This document shows, piece after piece, positions 9,615 through 20,791 of a stretch of DNA of 56,957 bases; position 1 is the first letter of the stretch, and every line of letters starts with the position of its first letter. The notes beneath the pieces were generated by a model. The model had not been told where the DNA came from. It was given only the letters and a program-made list of their open reading frames with translations, and made no database searches. This DNA comes from Patescibacteria group bacterium (lineage in GTDB: Bacteria > Patescibacteriota > Patescibacteriia > Patescibacteriales > UBA12465), in NCBI GenBank assembly GCA_022710685.1, contig JAKLGM010000003.1, positions 1 through 56,957 on the forward strand, written 5' to 3'. Made by a program: the position numbers and the translations under genes.

Positions 9615-10916
9615 TTATATTGGTTTTTGGCGTTTTTTAATTTCCTCTTTAATAGCCCGGGCTTCCAAAGAATTAGCCGGGTATTTACTTAATAAAGAAA
9701 ATAAATCATCGGACATTTTTATCTTCATTAAATCACTGATCGGTTCAGCTACCGGCTCGGGTTTAGTTTTAACAATCGGTGAAACAATTGGAGCCTCAGC
9801 CATGGGCTCTTTAACCACTGATTTAGCAGCTGCCGGCGCAACAATCGGTTCGGGTGAAGTTGGAGCTTCTGCAACGATAGCCGGAGCAGCTGGCTGGACA
9901 ACATCCAATGTTTTTTCCTCAACAACTGAAGGTGCCGGTACCTCTGGCTCCGGCATGGTTTCTCGGATAGCGGAGCTAACCGGAGTAACATCCTTCTCTA
10001 TCGGGAATATCTGCCATTCTTCCTGCGGCATATTAGCCAAAGAGTCCGGGAAGAAGACTAAATTACGATATAGCTTTAATACTTTGCGCACCATTTTTTT
10101 CTCGGCCTCATCTAAAACCTTGGCATTAGCCGAGGTCGTCAAAAAGCGGGACAGGGCCACAACATTGAACATCTCACTGCCATTCTGGCTGATAAAATCC
10201 TTGAGCCAATTGGCGATAGTGCCACGCTCCTGCTTTTCACCTAAGAAAAATGGATGGCTAGTAATTACCTCCTGATTGACATACAATAATTTTTCCAACT
10301 CTTTGCGGAAAGAATCGTCCTCATACATGAGCTTGATTAATATGTAATTGTATTCATCAATAAATTCTTGATCTTCTAAAGTCAGAACGCTCAAAATATC
10401 ACCTTCAAACAAATGGGCGCTATCTTCCTTCTCTTTTACCGGATCAATTTCCTTCTCCGGTTCGGGTAAAGTCGGCGGCGGCAAGAAAACATATTCTTCC
10501 TCTGGCGCATTCTGCTCGGCGAAATATTTTGCCTCATCCATTAGCGCTTTCTTCTGCTCATCTAAATAATGGGCGTAATCCAAAGGATTACCACCTAAGG
10601 CCTTGATATAACCATTAATATCTTCGCCCAACCAATCAGCTACCGGCAACAATCTGATACCGGCAATATCCATAGCCAATTTCTTAGCCTGATCATCAGC
10701 TAGAGAAAAATCTTCCCGCGCTTGATTGACTAGATTAGAAAGCTTGATTTCCTTAAAAAACAAGCCACTAACTAAATCTAGATACTTAGGCAACTTATCA
10801 TCAGCGATGCTATATTTTTTGGTAATCAAGATATTAAGGTCAGCGCTAATAATGGAAGTCAAAAAATCCTTGACAGCTTGAGGCAATTTATCCAATTTTA
10901 GAGAAAAATCTTTCAT
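9615..10916 (-). CDS. Secretion-locus protein with Pro/Ala-rich linker (paralogue B)
   Basis: This 433-residue cytoplasmic protein is related to its downstream neighbour through an N-terminal helical domain (about 1-110). A middle helical domain (about 170-310) follows, then a Pro/Glu/Ala/Val linker (about 325-395) and a short C-terminal helix ending KKRQKP. It is separated by 11 nt from the next gene and 7 nt from the VirB6-like gene, so it belongs to the same operon. The function is unknown. The shared domain plus flexible linker in both proteins points to paired structural roles. Confidence 0.75.
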   Translation of the reverse strand: MKDFSLKLDKLPQAVKDFLTSIISADLNILITKKYSIADDKLPKYLDLVSGLFFKEIKLSNLVNQAREDFSLADDQAKKLAMDIAGIRLLPVADWLGEDINGYIKALGGNPLDYAHYLDEQKKALMDEAKYFAEQNAPEEEYVFLPPPTLPEPEKEIDPVKEKEDSAHLFEGDILSVLTLEDQEFIDEYNYILIKLMYEDDSFRKELEKLLYVNQEVITSHPFFLGEKQERGTIANWLKDFISQNGSEMFNVVALSRFLTTSANAKVLDEAEKKMVRKVLKLYRNLVFFPDSLANMPQEEWQIFPIEKDVTPVSSAIRETMPEPEVPAPSVVEEKTLDVVQPAAPAIVAEAPTSPEPIVAPAAAKSVVKEPMAEAPIVSPIVKTKPEPVAEPISDLMKIKMSDDLFSLLSKYPANSLEARAIKEEIKKRQKPI

Positions 10917-10923
10917 AGGTTAT

Positions 10924-13692
10924 TTAAATAAGAGAATTCAATTCGTTATCATTTCTAATCTTGTCTATATCTGTCTGTTTACTATAATTCATTAGTATCG
11001 GCAGCAGCTGTCGAACCAAATCCGGATTATCGCCCTGTTTCAACATGCTCTTAATCTTAACATAATCAATACCTTGGCCAATAGCAGTTTTAAGTGGAGT
11101 AATTTGATTACCATTCTGAATAGTATTCAATACTACTTTAGCATCCATCTTATTTAAATCACCGGCCTTAGCTTCTTTTAAATAATTAGACAAAGCCGCC
11201 ACATTAATACCGGGCCCCTGTTTGTCCTTAAATGACTCCATAACATTACCTGTTAGCTTGGCATGCTGTTTGGCATAGGTGTCATCAGCATCCACTTGAC
11301 CGGCAGGATTCATTTTTCTGTTGGCCAGCAAGGCATCAGATACTGGCTTTTCGTATTTGCTACCGCGGTCATAGATAGTTTTGACTACGCGGCCAAAATC
11401 CTGGCCAGAGTATTCCTTGATAGCCGACATAGTGTCAGCGTCATAAGACTTCATCTGAGTCATATTAATCTTACCGCTTTCAATCCTATTCTTGAACGTA
11501 TTGCGATCAGCACTATTAGTTAAATCATAATTTAAGTGGGCTTGTTTGGAGTCAACCGTATCATTAAACTGTTTCAATAATAACGGGTTGCCCTTAAGGG
11601 CATTCTTGGCTTGATTAACATCAGACTTACTCTTAAAGCCTTCCTTGACCGCCAAAGTCATAGCTAAAGCCATCTTCTTGGTATTAGAAGTCGTGGCGTC
11701 ATTTAGATTACGCAGCATATCGCCATCTGACATACCCGAAGCGGCAATCTTTTCCTGCTCCTTGGTAACCTTTTCTTCTTGGGCTTTATTCTTAGCGGCA
11801 CTGGCGGCGCCGAAAGACGACTTCCAGGCATCACGAAAGCTCTCGCCGACGGCCGTCATTTGAGTCACTTTCTTGCCGGCCTTATTAGTCAAAACTGACT
11901 TCTCGATAGCGCCAGTTTTCTGGGCCACAGCATTAGCGCTCAACTTATCATTATTGCTATCCACGAAATCACCCGCATTCTTATCATACTTATATGCCTT
12001 GTTATTAACCTTAACAGCGGCATCAGAATTAACTTCAGCAAAATCCTTAAACTCTTTGCTGGTCAAATCCTTATTATTGTGTTTCAAAATTTCACCATTC
12101 TTCTTCACTTGGCCATTAGCATCCAACTCGTGGAATTTGTCGGTCTGCTTGTCATATTGATAATCCTTGCCGTTATGATTCAAACTATAATTCTTATTGG
12201 TATTCTGCCAATTCATAGCGTGGACGTCATTGCCGGTAGCAGTCTTCTCTACATAACCCTTAGTATTGGTATCATATTTATATGTCCGGCCATCCTGCTT
12301 AATCTCACCATCAGCCTTACGACTAACGTCGCGGCGCTTCTCATTCAAATCCTTGTCTCTAACAACTCGCTTTTGAATATAAGCCTTCATGTTGCCCGGG
12401 AAATTTCTGACAGCGGCCGTGCTAGTTCCAACAAAACCCTTGCCGCCAAAAACCGGCTTATCAGCCGTACCATATTTACCCCCAGTCGCCTTTCTTATTC
12501 CAGCGTCAACTGCCTTGCCTCCAAGTCTGTCAGCAGTGCCGCCGACAAATTTAGCGACACCTAAAGCGCCCCGACCGGTAGAAACAGCCGCCCTCTTACC
12601 TAAACGACCAGCGGCTCTACCAGCAGCGCGTAACGGTCGAGCACCCATAGCTTGTAATCTGCCAATGCCCTTTTTAGCCATACCGCCAGCTTGGCTGCCC
12701 AATTGCTGAGAAACCATTAAACCGCCGATAAGCATAGAAATGGAAATAGCAAATTTCATCATATGCTCCGTACTGCCAGCTTGAGTTAAGCCAACGCTCG
12801 GGGCATTAGAGGAAGCGTCCTCAAAGACGCCCTCGCCACCGGCTTCGCCTTTATCAACGATATATTGCACGTCCGGATTGCTAACACCACCCAAAGAGAC
12901 GAAAGACAACCAAGTAAAGAAAGCCAGAATCGGACCGACAATCAAATTTTTAGAAAACTCCTCCCACCATTGAGCCGAATATTTTTGACCGGCCGGAAAA
13001 GAGGCTAGGAGATAGGCTAAGGGCGACAAGACAACATAAATCCAAATCATGATAATTCTAATACAGAGCGTCGCTAGCATCATAATTACGGTGATTAGGG
13101 CGATAATAGTATACATCAAGGCCAACATATATGTGCCCAAAATAGTCCAAGAACTAACCTCTTCCGAGGTGGTGGTATCGCTCATGTTCATCAAGTTCTC
13201 AATACCAAGCATGTTGGAGAGGTTACCTTCGCCCACATCCTTGAAGCCGTTGACAAAAGTCAACATGATGACCTGGGTAAAATCAATGAAGACGCCACAA
13301 ATCAATTTAGAAAAATTAATCAAGATAGCCATCAAGATCAATTTGGGTAATAATTTTTTGAAGCTATACTGCTCAACCTGTAAAATGGTAGCAAAAGCGA
13401 TAATCAAGAGGATTAAAATAAAAAACATGTTGCAGACATCGCGGACGATAGTCCAGCCATATTGGATCGGCTGGGCGTTAATGAAATTATTATACTGAGC
13501 CACGGCAATCAAACCCCACATCACGAGCATTAAAAGCTTGCCCAAAACCCAGATGATACCGTAAACCATCCAAGACAAAGCCTCGGCGATAAAATCACCG
13601 ACACCAGCATGAGCATAATTAGCCAAAACAAAACTACCTAAAACTACTAGGCAAATGGAAAGTATTTGTTTTTTGTTGGCTTTTATTTTCAT
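10924..13692 (-). CDS. VirB6/TrbL-like polytopic membrane protein with large C-terminal domain
   Basis: This 922-residue protein has a signal-like N-terminus (1-29, ending NYAHAG), about six to eight hydrophobic segments between 30 and 335, and a Gly/Ala/Arg-rich stretch (340-400). A soluble region from 440 to the end completes it. The membrane half resembles VirB6/TrbL channel proteins and always sits near PrgI/VirB4 in such loci. The soluble half contains three repeats built on YKYD or YQYD (471-474, 511-514, 567-570), each followed by a hydrophobic/aromatic turn. It is the probable inner-membrane pore of the system. Confidence 0.8.
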   Translation of the reverse strand: MKIKANKKQILSICLVVLGSFVLANYAHAGVGDFIAEALSWMVYGIIWVLGKLLMLVMWGLIAVAQYNNFINAQPIQYGWTIVRDVCNMFFILILLIIAFATILQVEQYSFKKLLPKLILMAILINFSKLICGVFIDFTQVIMLTFVNGFKDVGEGNLSNMLGIENLMNMSDTTTSEEVSSWTILGTYMLALMYTIIALITVIMMLATLCIRIIMIWIYVVLSPLAYLLASFPAGQKYSAQWWEEFSKNLIVGPILAFFTWLSFVSLGGVSNPDVQYIVDKGEAGGEGVFEDASSNAPSVGLTQAGSTEHMMKFAISISMLIGGLMVSQQLGSQAGGMAKKGIGRLQAMGARPLRAAGRAAGRLGKRAAVSTGRGALGVAKFVGGTADRLGGKAVDAGIRKATGGKYGTADKPVFGGKGFVGTSTAAVRNFPGNMKAYIQKRVVRDKDLNEKRRDVSRKADGEIKQDGRTYKYDTNTKGYVEKTATGNDVHAMNWQNTNKNYSLNHNGKDYQYDKQTDKFHELDANGQVKKNGEILKHNNKDLTSKEFKDFAEVNSDAAVKVNNKAYKYDKNAGDFVDSNNDKLSANAVAQKTGAIEKSVLTNKAGKKVTQMTAVGESFRDAWKSSFGAASAAKNKAQEEKVTKEQEKIAASGMSDGDMLRNLNDATTSNTKKMALAMTLAVKEGFKSKSDVNQAKNALKGNPLLLKQFNDTVDSKQAHLNYDLTNSADRNTFKNRIESGKINMTQMKSYDADTMSAIKEYSGQDFGRVVKTIYDRGSKYEKPVSDALLANRKMNPAGQVDADDTYAKQHAKLTGNVMESFKDKQGPGINVAALSNYLKEAKAGDLNKMDAKVVLNTIQNGNQITPLKTAIGQGIDYVKIKSMLKQGDNPDLVRQLLPILMNYSKQTDIDKIRNDNELNSLI

Positions 13693-13702
13693 TTTATATT
13701 TA

Positions 13703-14482
13703 TTATAGCCCCAGAACTTTAGCTAATTCATCCACTAATGCTTGGCCGATTTCTAATGCTGCTTCAGTAAACTTAGCCAAGATATAAACAATAACGCAAA
13801 TAATAGTGATAATAATCAACCAAATGGTGCCGCAGCAAGCGTTAGCCAGACAACAGCAGCCCTGTTCTACCATGCCGATAGAGTCGCCAAACGATTTAGC
13901 TTTCTTCGGGGCTCGCTTGGCCAATTCGGCCGGAATCCACTCGTGCCCCAACTTTGGGAACATCTTGGGAAATATCATGTTCAAAAAAACAAACAGGTCA
14001 ATCGCGAAAATAGAAGTACCAAAACTATAAAAAATAATATTCTGCCAAAAGACTTTCAACAGCTTGCCCAAAGTATCCTTGATCTTGTCCATCGCCTTGT
14101 TAGAACTGGCCGGATCGGATTCTTTTTTTGATTGGGCTTGCTGTAGCTCCTGCAATCTAGCGGCATTACCCATTTGAGCTAAAGGGCTATAAGGACCGAA
14201 ATCAATATCTTCCTCTTCGTCCTCATCTTCATCTTGGTCATCAGCGACTTCATTGGCAGCTTCATTCTGAATGCGAGCTTGATTCTTGGCTTGAGCCAAT
14301 TTAGCGGCCATGGCCGTCTCATTGATTTTATTAGGGGATGGGATATGAGCTAAACGTTGGTCTATATTTTGCGCTGCCTCTGATCCGCCCTGTATAGAGC
14401 CTGGGATATGAGCTAAACGTTGGTCTATATTTTGCGCTGCCTCTGATCCGCCCTGTATTGGATAATCTTTATGAATAGCCAT
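13703..14482 (-). CDS. Cys-rich membrane protein with a 21-residue tandem duplication, first gene of the secretion locus
   Basis: This 259-residue protein starts with two copies of a 21-residue segment (IQGGSEAAQNIDQRLAHIP), followed by an acidic run (DEDEDEEEDID, about 80-92). The C-terminal half has two hydrophobic segments (about 145-170 and 218-238) separated by a cysteine cluster GCCCLANACCG. The duplication is almost perfect at DNA level and so recent. No family is recognised. It lies 10 nt before the VirB6-like gene and has a TATAAT box 28 nt upstream of its ATG. Confidence 0.75.
   Translation of the reverse strand: MAIHKDYPIQGGSEAAQNIDQRLAHIPGSIQGGSEAAQNIDQRLAHIPSPNKINETAMAAKLAQAKNQARIQNEAANEVADDQDEDEDEEEDIDFGPYSPLAQMGNAARLQELQQAQSKKESDPASSNKAMDKIKDTLGKLLKVFWQNIIFYSFGTSIFAIDLFVFLNMIFPKMFPKLGHEWIPAELAKRAPKKAKSFGDSIGMVEQGCCCLANACCGTIWLIIITIICVIVYILAKFTEAALEIGQALVDELAKVLGL
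14339..14458 (-). repeat. Tandem in-frame duplication, 63-bp period
   Basis: Positions 14339-14395 and 14402-14458 are identical over 57 bases, with a 63-base (21-codon) offset, inside the 259-aa gene. The identity includes silent positions, which indicates a recent or homogenised duplication. Confidence 0.95.
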
Positions 14483-14509
14483 AATTAGAAATCTATCGCA
14501 TTAATTCTT

Positions 14510-14515
14510 ATTATA
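14510..14515 (-). promoter_or_regulatory. Probable -10 box of the secretion operon
   Basis: TATAAT is read on the minus strand 28 nt upstream of the first secretion-locus gene, just after the groEL terminator. No convincing -35 is visible. Confidence 0.5.
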
Positions 14516-14540
14516 TTTTACTACAAAACAAAAAAAAGGG

Positions 14541-14572
14541 CAACAAAAGGAGGAGCTAATTAGCTCCTCCTT
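14541..14572 (-). terminator. groES-groEL terminator
   Basis: A perfect 26-base palindrome (14547-14572, arms AAGGAGGAGCTAA) is followed on the minus strand by TTGTTGCCC and a run of Ts. It separates groEL from the secretion operon. Confidence 0.8.
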
Positions 14573-14602
14573 AAAGAATATATCTATTAATATGTCAATA
14601 GC

Positions 14603-16559
<1,957 letters not shown>

Positions 16560-16573
16560 ATTATTTGCAGTTA

Positions 16574-16600
16574 ATTATAATTTATTTGGCACTCTATCAA
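16574..16600 (-). promoter_or_regulatory. groES: groESL promoter
   Basis: On the minus strand, TTGATA (16595-16600) and TATAAT (16574-16579) are spaced by 15 nt. The -35 lies inside the CIRCE element, so HrcA binding would block RNA polymerase. Confidence 0.7.
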
Positions 16601-16612
16601 AGAGAGTGCTAA
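16586..16612. promoter_or_regulatory. CIRCE operator of groESL
   Basis: The inverted repeat TTGGCACTC-N9-GAGTGCTAA differs at one position from the HrcA consensus TTAGCACTC-N9-GAGTGCTAA. hrcA itself is encoded at 32131-32820 in this window. Confidence 0.92.
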
Positions 16613-16649
16613 GATATTTTAGCACATCTTACGCTCACGTCAAGCTAGC

Positions 16650-16677
16650 AAAAAAACCTGCCCGAAAGCAGGTTTTA
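16650..16677 (-). terminator. Terminator at the end of the ATP synthase transcript
   Basis: The stem AAACCTGC / GCAGGTTT is followed by a T run on the minus strand. It lies just after the 277-aa gene and upstream of groES. Confidence 0.8.
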
Positions 16678-16699
16678 TCATTAAAAATCAGGGTTGTTG

Positions 16700-17533
16700 T
16701 TAGCCACGGATAGAAGCTTCTATCTTGATGCGGCCGTTAAACTGCGGGTCAGAAGCCACTAAAGCCGCAACCTTCATCAAGCGGTCCATATTGCCGCTAT
16801 TGCCCAAGAGCAACAGATAGAAAGGGCTTTCTAAATCATGCTCCATCTTGCCATGATGAAAAGCAATCTCAGCCAGCTTAGTCAGCTCGGTCCGCAAATA
16901 TTCATCACTGACGCCATATTGGGCGCTGGCGGAATTGAAGAATTGCTGGTCGCCGACTTTGATGAAACGTTCGTCAAAATCAATGGCGGAAACGATGATT
17001 CCAGATTCATTGTGCTTCTCCTTGCCCGGAGCAAAATCAGCCATGTGATAGTATTCACTGCCGACTTCTTGCGCTAAGCGCTTGGTAAAAATCTCTCCCA
17101 GCTCATCGGATGTTTCCGGCAAAGCCGAAATCCCTAGCCAAGAAAAAATTTCGTCCACTGATCTTTCTTCAGCTATCATCTTCTGCAATTCCTTGAAAGC
17201 TAAACCAGCAGCGCCGCAACCCACATGGCTAGCAATAGCTTCCGGTCGGTCAGCTCTAGACTTTAGATTGTTGATGAAAGCCTCCCGTTCCGCCGGAGAG
17301 AATAATAATAATATTCCCTGCCCGGCTAAGCCGGACTTCTCCATTATCGCATCAGACGGCTCAAAGCGGCCATCAGAGCAGCAAGCGCATTTCTTTTTAA
17401 CAGCAAAAGCAGCTTCCGGCAATTCTTTCATAATAGCGGAAAAATCTTCTCCAGCTTGCAATCGTTCCAATAAGTTGATTGGTTCAATCGCGATTTTTTC
17501 AGGTTGAGACATGGTCTCGTGGTTACTCTCCAT
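16700..17533 (-). CDS. Beta-carbonic-anhydrase-like protein (divergent)
   Basis: This 277-residue soluble protein contains CSDGR at 52-56 and HVGC at 103-106. Beta-carbonic anhydrases bind zinc with Cys-x-Asp-x-Arg and, about 50-56 residues later, His-x2-Cys. The spacing of 51 here fits. Extra cysteines (C49, C51) precede the motif. Residues after 140 do not look like the usual enzyme and may form a lid or partner domain. It sits 32 nt after atpC, so it is probably the last gene of the ATP synthase transcript. The activity is inferred only. A zinc-binding fold with another function is also possible. Confidence 0.55.
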   Translation of the reverse strand: MESNHETMSQPEKIAIEPINLLERLQAGEDFSAIMKELPEAAFAVKKKCACCSDGRFEPSDAIMEKSGLAGQGILLLFSPAEREAFINNLKSRADRPEAIASHVGCGAAGLAFKELQKMIAEERSVDEIFSWLGISALPETSDELGEIFTKRLAQEVGSEYYHMADFAPGKEKHNESGIIVSAIDFDERFIKVGDQQFFNSASAQYGVSDEYLRTELTKLAEIAFHHGKMEHDLESPFYLLLLGNSGNMDRLMKVAALVASDPQFNGRIKIEASIRG

Positions 17534-17565
17534 ACAAATTGGTTTTTATATTAACTAAATGAACT

Positions 17566-18006
17566 CTATTTTATATTATTCAAATTTCTCCAGCGTTTAA
17601 CCGCCTTGGAGCGAGCTAATTGCTTCTCAATCAAACCACTGATTTCAGCAAATTGAGCCGCATCAATATCCTTCCATTTCTTCATTTCTTCCGCCTTTTT
17701 CTTAGCTTCTTCAATCCGAGCCTCATCCAACTCCACTGCTAATTCTGCGGTATCAGCCAAGATAACAATCTTGTTTTTCATCACCTCCACGAAGCCGCCG
17801 GAAACGGAAATGACTTCATTTTCTCCGCTGATCTTTTTTAGTTCGATCACTCCCGTGCGCAAAATAGCCACCAACGGAATATGGTCAGGCAAAACGGTTA
17901 TTTCGCCCGACTGGGTCGGTACGCTCGCCTGGAGCACTTCCTCTTTCAAGACGATGCGCTCTGGGGTCACGATTTCAAATTTAATTGTTTTTTTATCCGT
18001 TGACAT
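17566..18006 (-). CDS. atpC: ATP synthase epsilon subunit
   Basis: The epsilon subunit sits on the central stalk of F1 and inhibits ATP hydrolysis. The N-terminal beta-sandwich is evident (IKFEIVTPERIVLKEEVLQASVPTQSGEITVLPDHIPLVA), followed by the C-terminal helical hairpin. The length of 146 residues is normal. It is separated from atpD by 119 bp, an unusually wide gap for this operon that contains a plus-strand promoter and hairpins. Confidence 0.95.
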   Translation of the reverse strand: MSTDKKTIKFEIVTPERIVLKEEVLQASVPTQSGEITVLPDHIPLVAILRTGVIELKKISGENEVISVSGGFVEVMKNKIVILADTAELAVELDEARIEEAKKKAEEMKKWKDIDAAQFAEISGLIEKQLARSKAVKRWRNLNNIK

Positions 18007-18027
18007 AATATATTTTTATCCTATAAT
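18000..18027 (+). promoter_or_regulatory. Consensus plus-strand promoter inside the atpC-atpD gap
   Basis: TTGACA (18000-18005), 16 nt, TATAAT (18022-18027). It overlaps the atpC start codon on the opposite strand and points toward the hairpin-terminator at 18078-18107. Confidence 0.7.
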
Positions 18028-18033
18028 AACCAT

Positions 18034-18107
18034 TAAAGGTAGTGCCTGTTTTATACGGGCTCTCTACGTGCAATGGAAGAACTTCTTTAACTAGAGGTTC
18101 TTTTGTT
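18034..18107 (+). ncRNA. Candidate small RNA between atpC and atpD
   Basis: The predicted transcript of about 75 nt starts 7 nt after a consensus -10 box. It can form a first hairpin (GTAG / CTAC with CC/GGG inside) and ends in a 9-bp hairpin (18078-18086 with 18093-18101) followed by TTTGTT. It contains no plausible ORF. Its strand is opposite to the atp operon. Existence is inferred from promoter and terminator only. Confidence 0.45.
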
Positions 18108-18125
18108 ATACTAAAAAACAACAAA

Positions 18126-19538
<1,413 letters not shown>

Positions 19539-19566
19539 AGATTAAATTTCAAAAAGTCCTTTTATT

Positions 19567-19791
19567 ATGAAAATAGCAGTAATAATTTCTTGGCTGGAAA
19601 CCCCAATTGGCATTCTATGTTTTTTCGGTAGTTTCTTCGGTTTATTGGGAATCGGATTAGTGCTTAACTACACTATCATCGTTACCGACCCCAAAGAACA
19701 AATTAATGTTTTTGTCGGGGCTATGATGATAGTTTATGCCCTGGCTTTTTTTGCCGGAGCCCACTATTTCAAAACCAAACCGAAAGAATAA
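19567..19791 (+). CDS. Small two-TM membrane protein inside the atp operon, opposite strand
   Basis: This 74-residue protein has two hydrophobic segments (about 4-34 and 48-67) and a Lys-rich tail. It is encoded on the plus strand between atpG and atpD, which are both on the minus strand. It has its own promoter and a strong plus-strand terminator. No family is recognised. Because the atp transcript must cross it, its mRNA would be complementary to the atpG-atpD message. The membrane topology and location allow, but do not show, a link to the ATP synthase. Confidence 0.7.
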   Translation: MKIAVIISWLETPIGILCFFGSFFGLLGIGLVLNYTIIVTDPKEQINVFVGAMMIVYALAFFAGAHYFKTKPKE

Positions 19792-19811
19792 TCTTTCCCA
19801 GCCTCAGCTTT

Positions 19812-19840
19812 AACCGCTCCCTCAAAAGAGCGGTTTTTTA
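19812..19840 (+). terminator. Terminator of the plus-strand 74-aa gene
   Basis: The stem AACCGCTC / GAGCGGTT is followed by TTTTTTA on the plus strand only. There is no T run on the minus strand, so it should let the atp transcript pass. Confidence 0.85.
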
Positions 19841-19841
19841 T

Positions 19842-20789
19842 TTAGGCCAAAGCATTGGCGCCGGCGCTGATTTCCGCAATCTCAGCGGTAATACTAGCTT
19901 GACGCGCTTTGTTGTAGAACAAAGTCAATTCGCTCACCATATCCGAAGCGGCTTCAGTCGCTTGATGCATGGCGGTCATTCGAGCGCTATGCTCAGAAGC
20001 GTTTGATTCTAATAACGCTTGATACAATTGGACCTCAATCAGGCGCGGCACAATCCGGTCCAATACTTCATTAGCGCTTGGTTCAAAAGCATACTCATAT
20101 ATAAATTCGCCTGACTGTAAATGTTTCTTTTCTTTTTCTTCAATATACTCCTTGCTGGTACCGACAGCTTCGTCTTTTCCAACCACGCCCAAATATTGAT
20201 CTTCGGCTGAAATATCAACTGGCAATAACTGCTTGACGCGCGGCTCTTGCTTGACGCCACTGATAAAGTCAGTATAGGCCAGCATGATTTTGTCATACTT
20301 ACCGGATAAATATTCCGCCGTCGCCATGCGAGCAATCGGATTAGTCTCAGCGGCGGATAAAACTAAGTCGGCTTTTTCAAATTCAGCTGCGATATGATAT
20401 CCTTGTGGCGCCAAAATTCCACCCTTCCTGCCAACTAATACAATCTCGGTGTCAACATCATGCTTCTTAATTGATTCTTTAACTTTGGAAATAACAGCCG
20501 CATTAAAACCGCCACATAAACCGCGATTAGAGCTAATTAAAATTAGCCCTACTTTTTTGACCTCTTTTCTCTTGGTCAAAAGCGGGTGGCTCATTTCATC
20601 CCTTTTCTCAGCTAATTTAGCCAAATGTAAAACCGTCTCCCAGCTTAAATTAGCATAAGTGCGAGTTTTGAGAACCGCTTCTACGGCTTTTCTCATTTTA
20701 GCCGCCGCCACCATCTCCATTGCTTTAGTAATCTTCTTGGTGTTTGAAACTGACTTTATACGGCGGGATATTTCCTTGGTCTTAGCCAT
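19842..20789 (-). CDS. atpG: ATP synthase gamma subunit
   Basis: The rotating central stalk of F1. The N-terminal helix is canonical (TKEISRRIKSVSNTKKITKAMEMVAAAKMRKA), as is the C-terminal helix (SEHSARMTAMHQATEAASDM). At 315 residues it is somewhat longer than the usual 285-290, with the extra sequence in the middle (about 195-230, charged, EEKEKKHLQSG). The gap to atpA is 2 nt. Confidence 0.97.
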   Translation of the reverse strand: MAKTKEISRRIKSVSNTKKITKAMEMVAAAKMRKAVEAVLKTRTYANLSWETVLHLAKLAEKRDEMSHPLLTKRKEVKKVGLILISSNRGLCGGFNAAVISKVKESIKKHDVDTEIVLVGRKGGILAPQGYHIAAEFEKADLVLSAAETNPIARMATAEYLSGKYDKIMLAYTDFISGVKQEPRVKQLLPVDISAEDQYLGVVGKDEAVGTSKEYIEEKEKKHLQSGEFIYEYAFEPSANEVLDRIVPRLIEVQLYQALLESNASEHSARMTAMHQATEAASDMVSELTLFYNKARQASITAEIAEISAGANALA

Positions 20790-20791
20790 AT

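Noticed and set aside
9802-10275. 157-aa plus-strand ORF rich in Gly/Ala/Ser
   Set aside because: It is the reverse-frame shadow of the Pro/Ala-rich linker in the 433-residue secretion-locus protein.
12079-12564. 161-aa plus-strand hydrophobic ORF
   Set aside because: It is antisense to the VirB6-like gene and has no promoter, start context or family resemblance.
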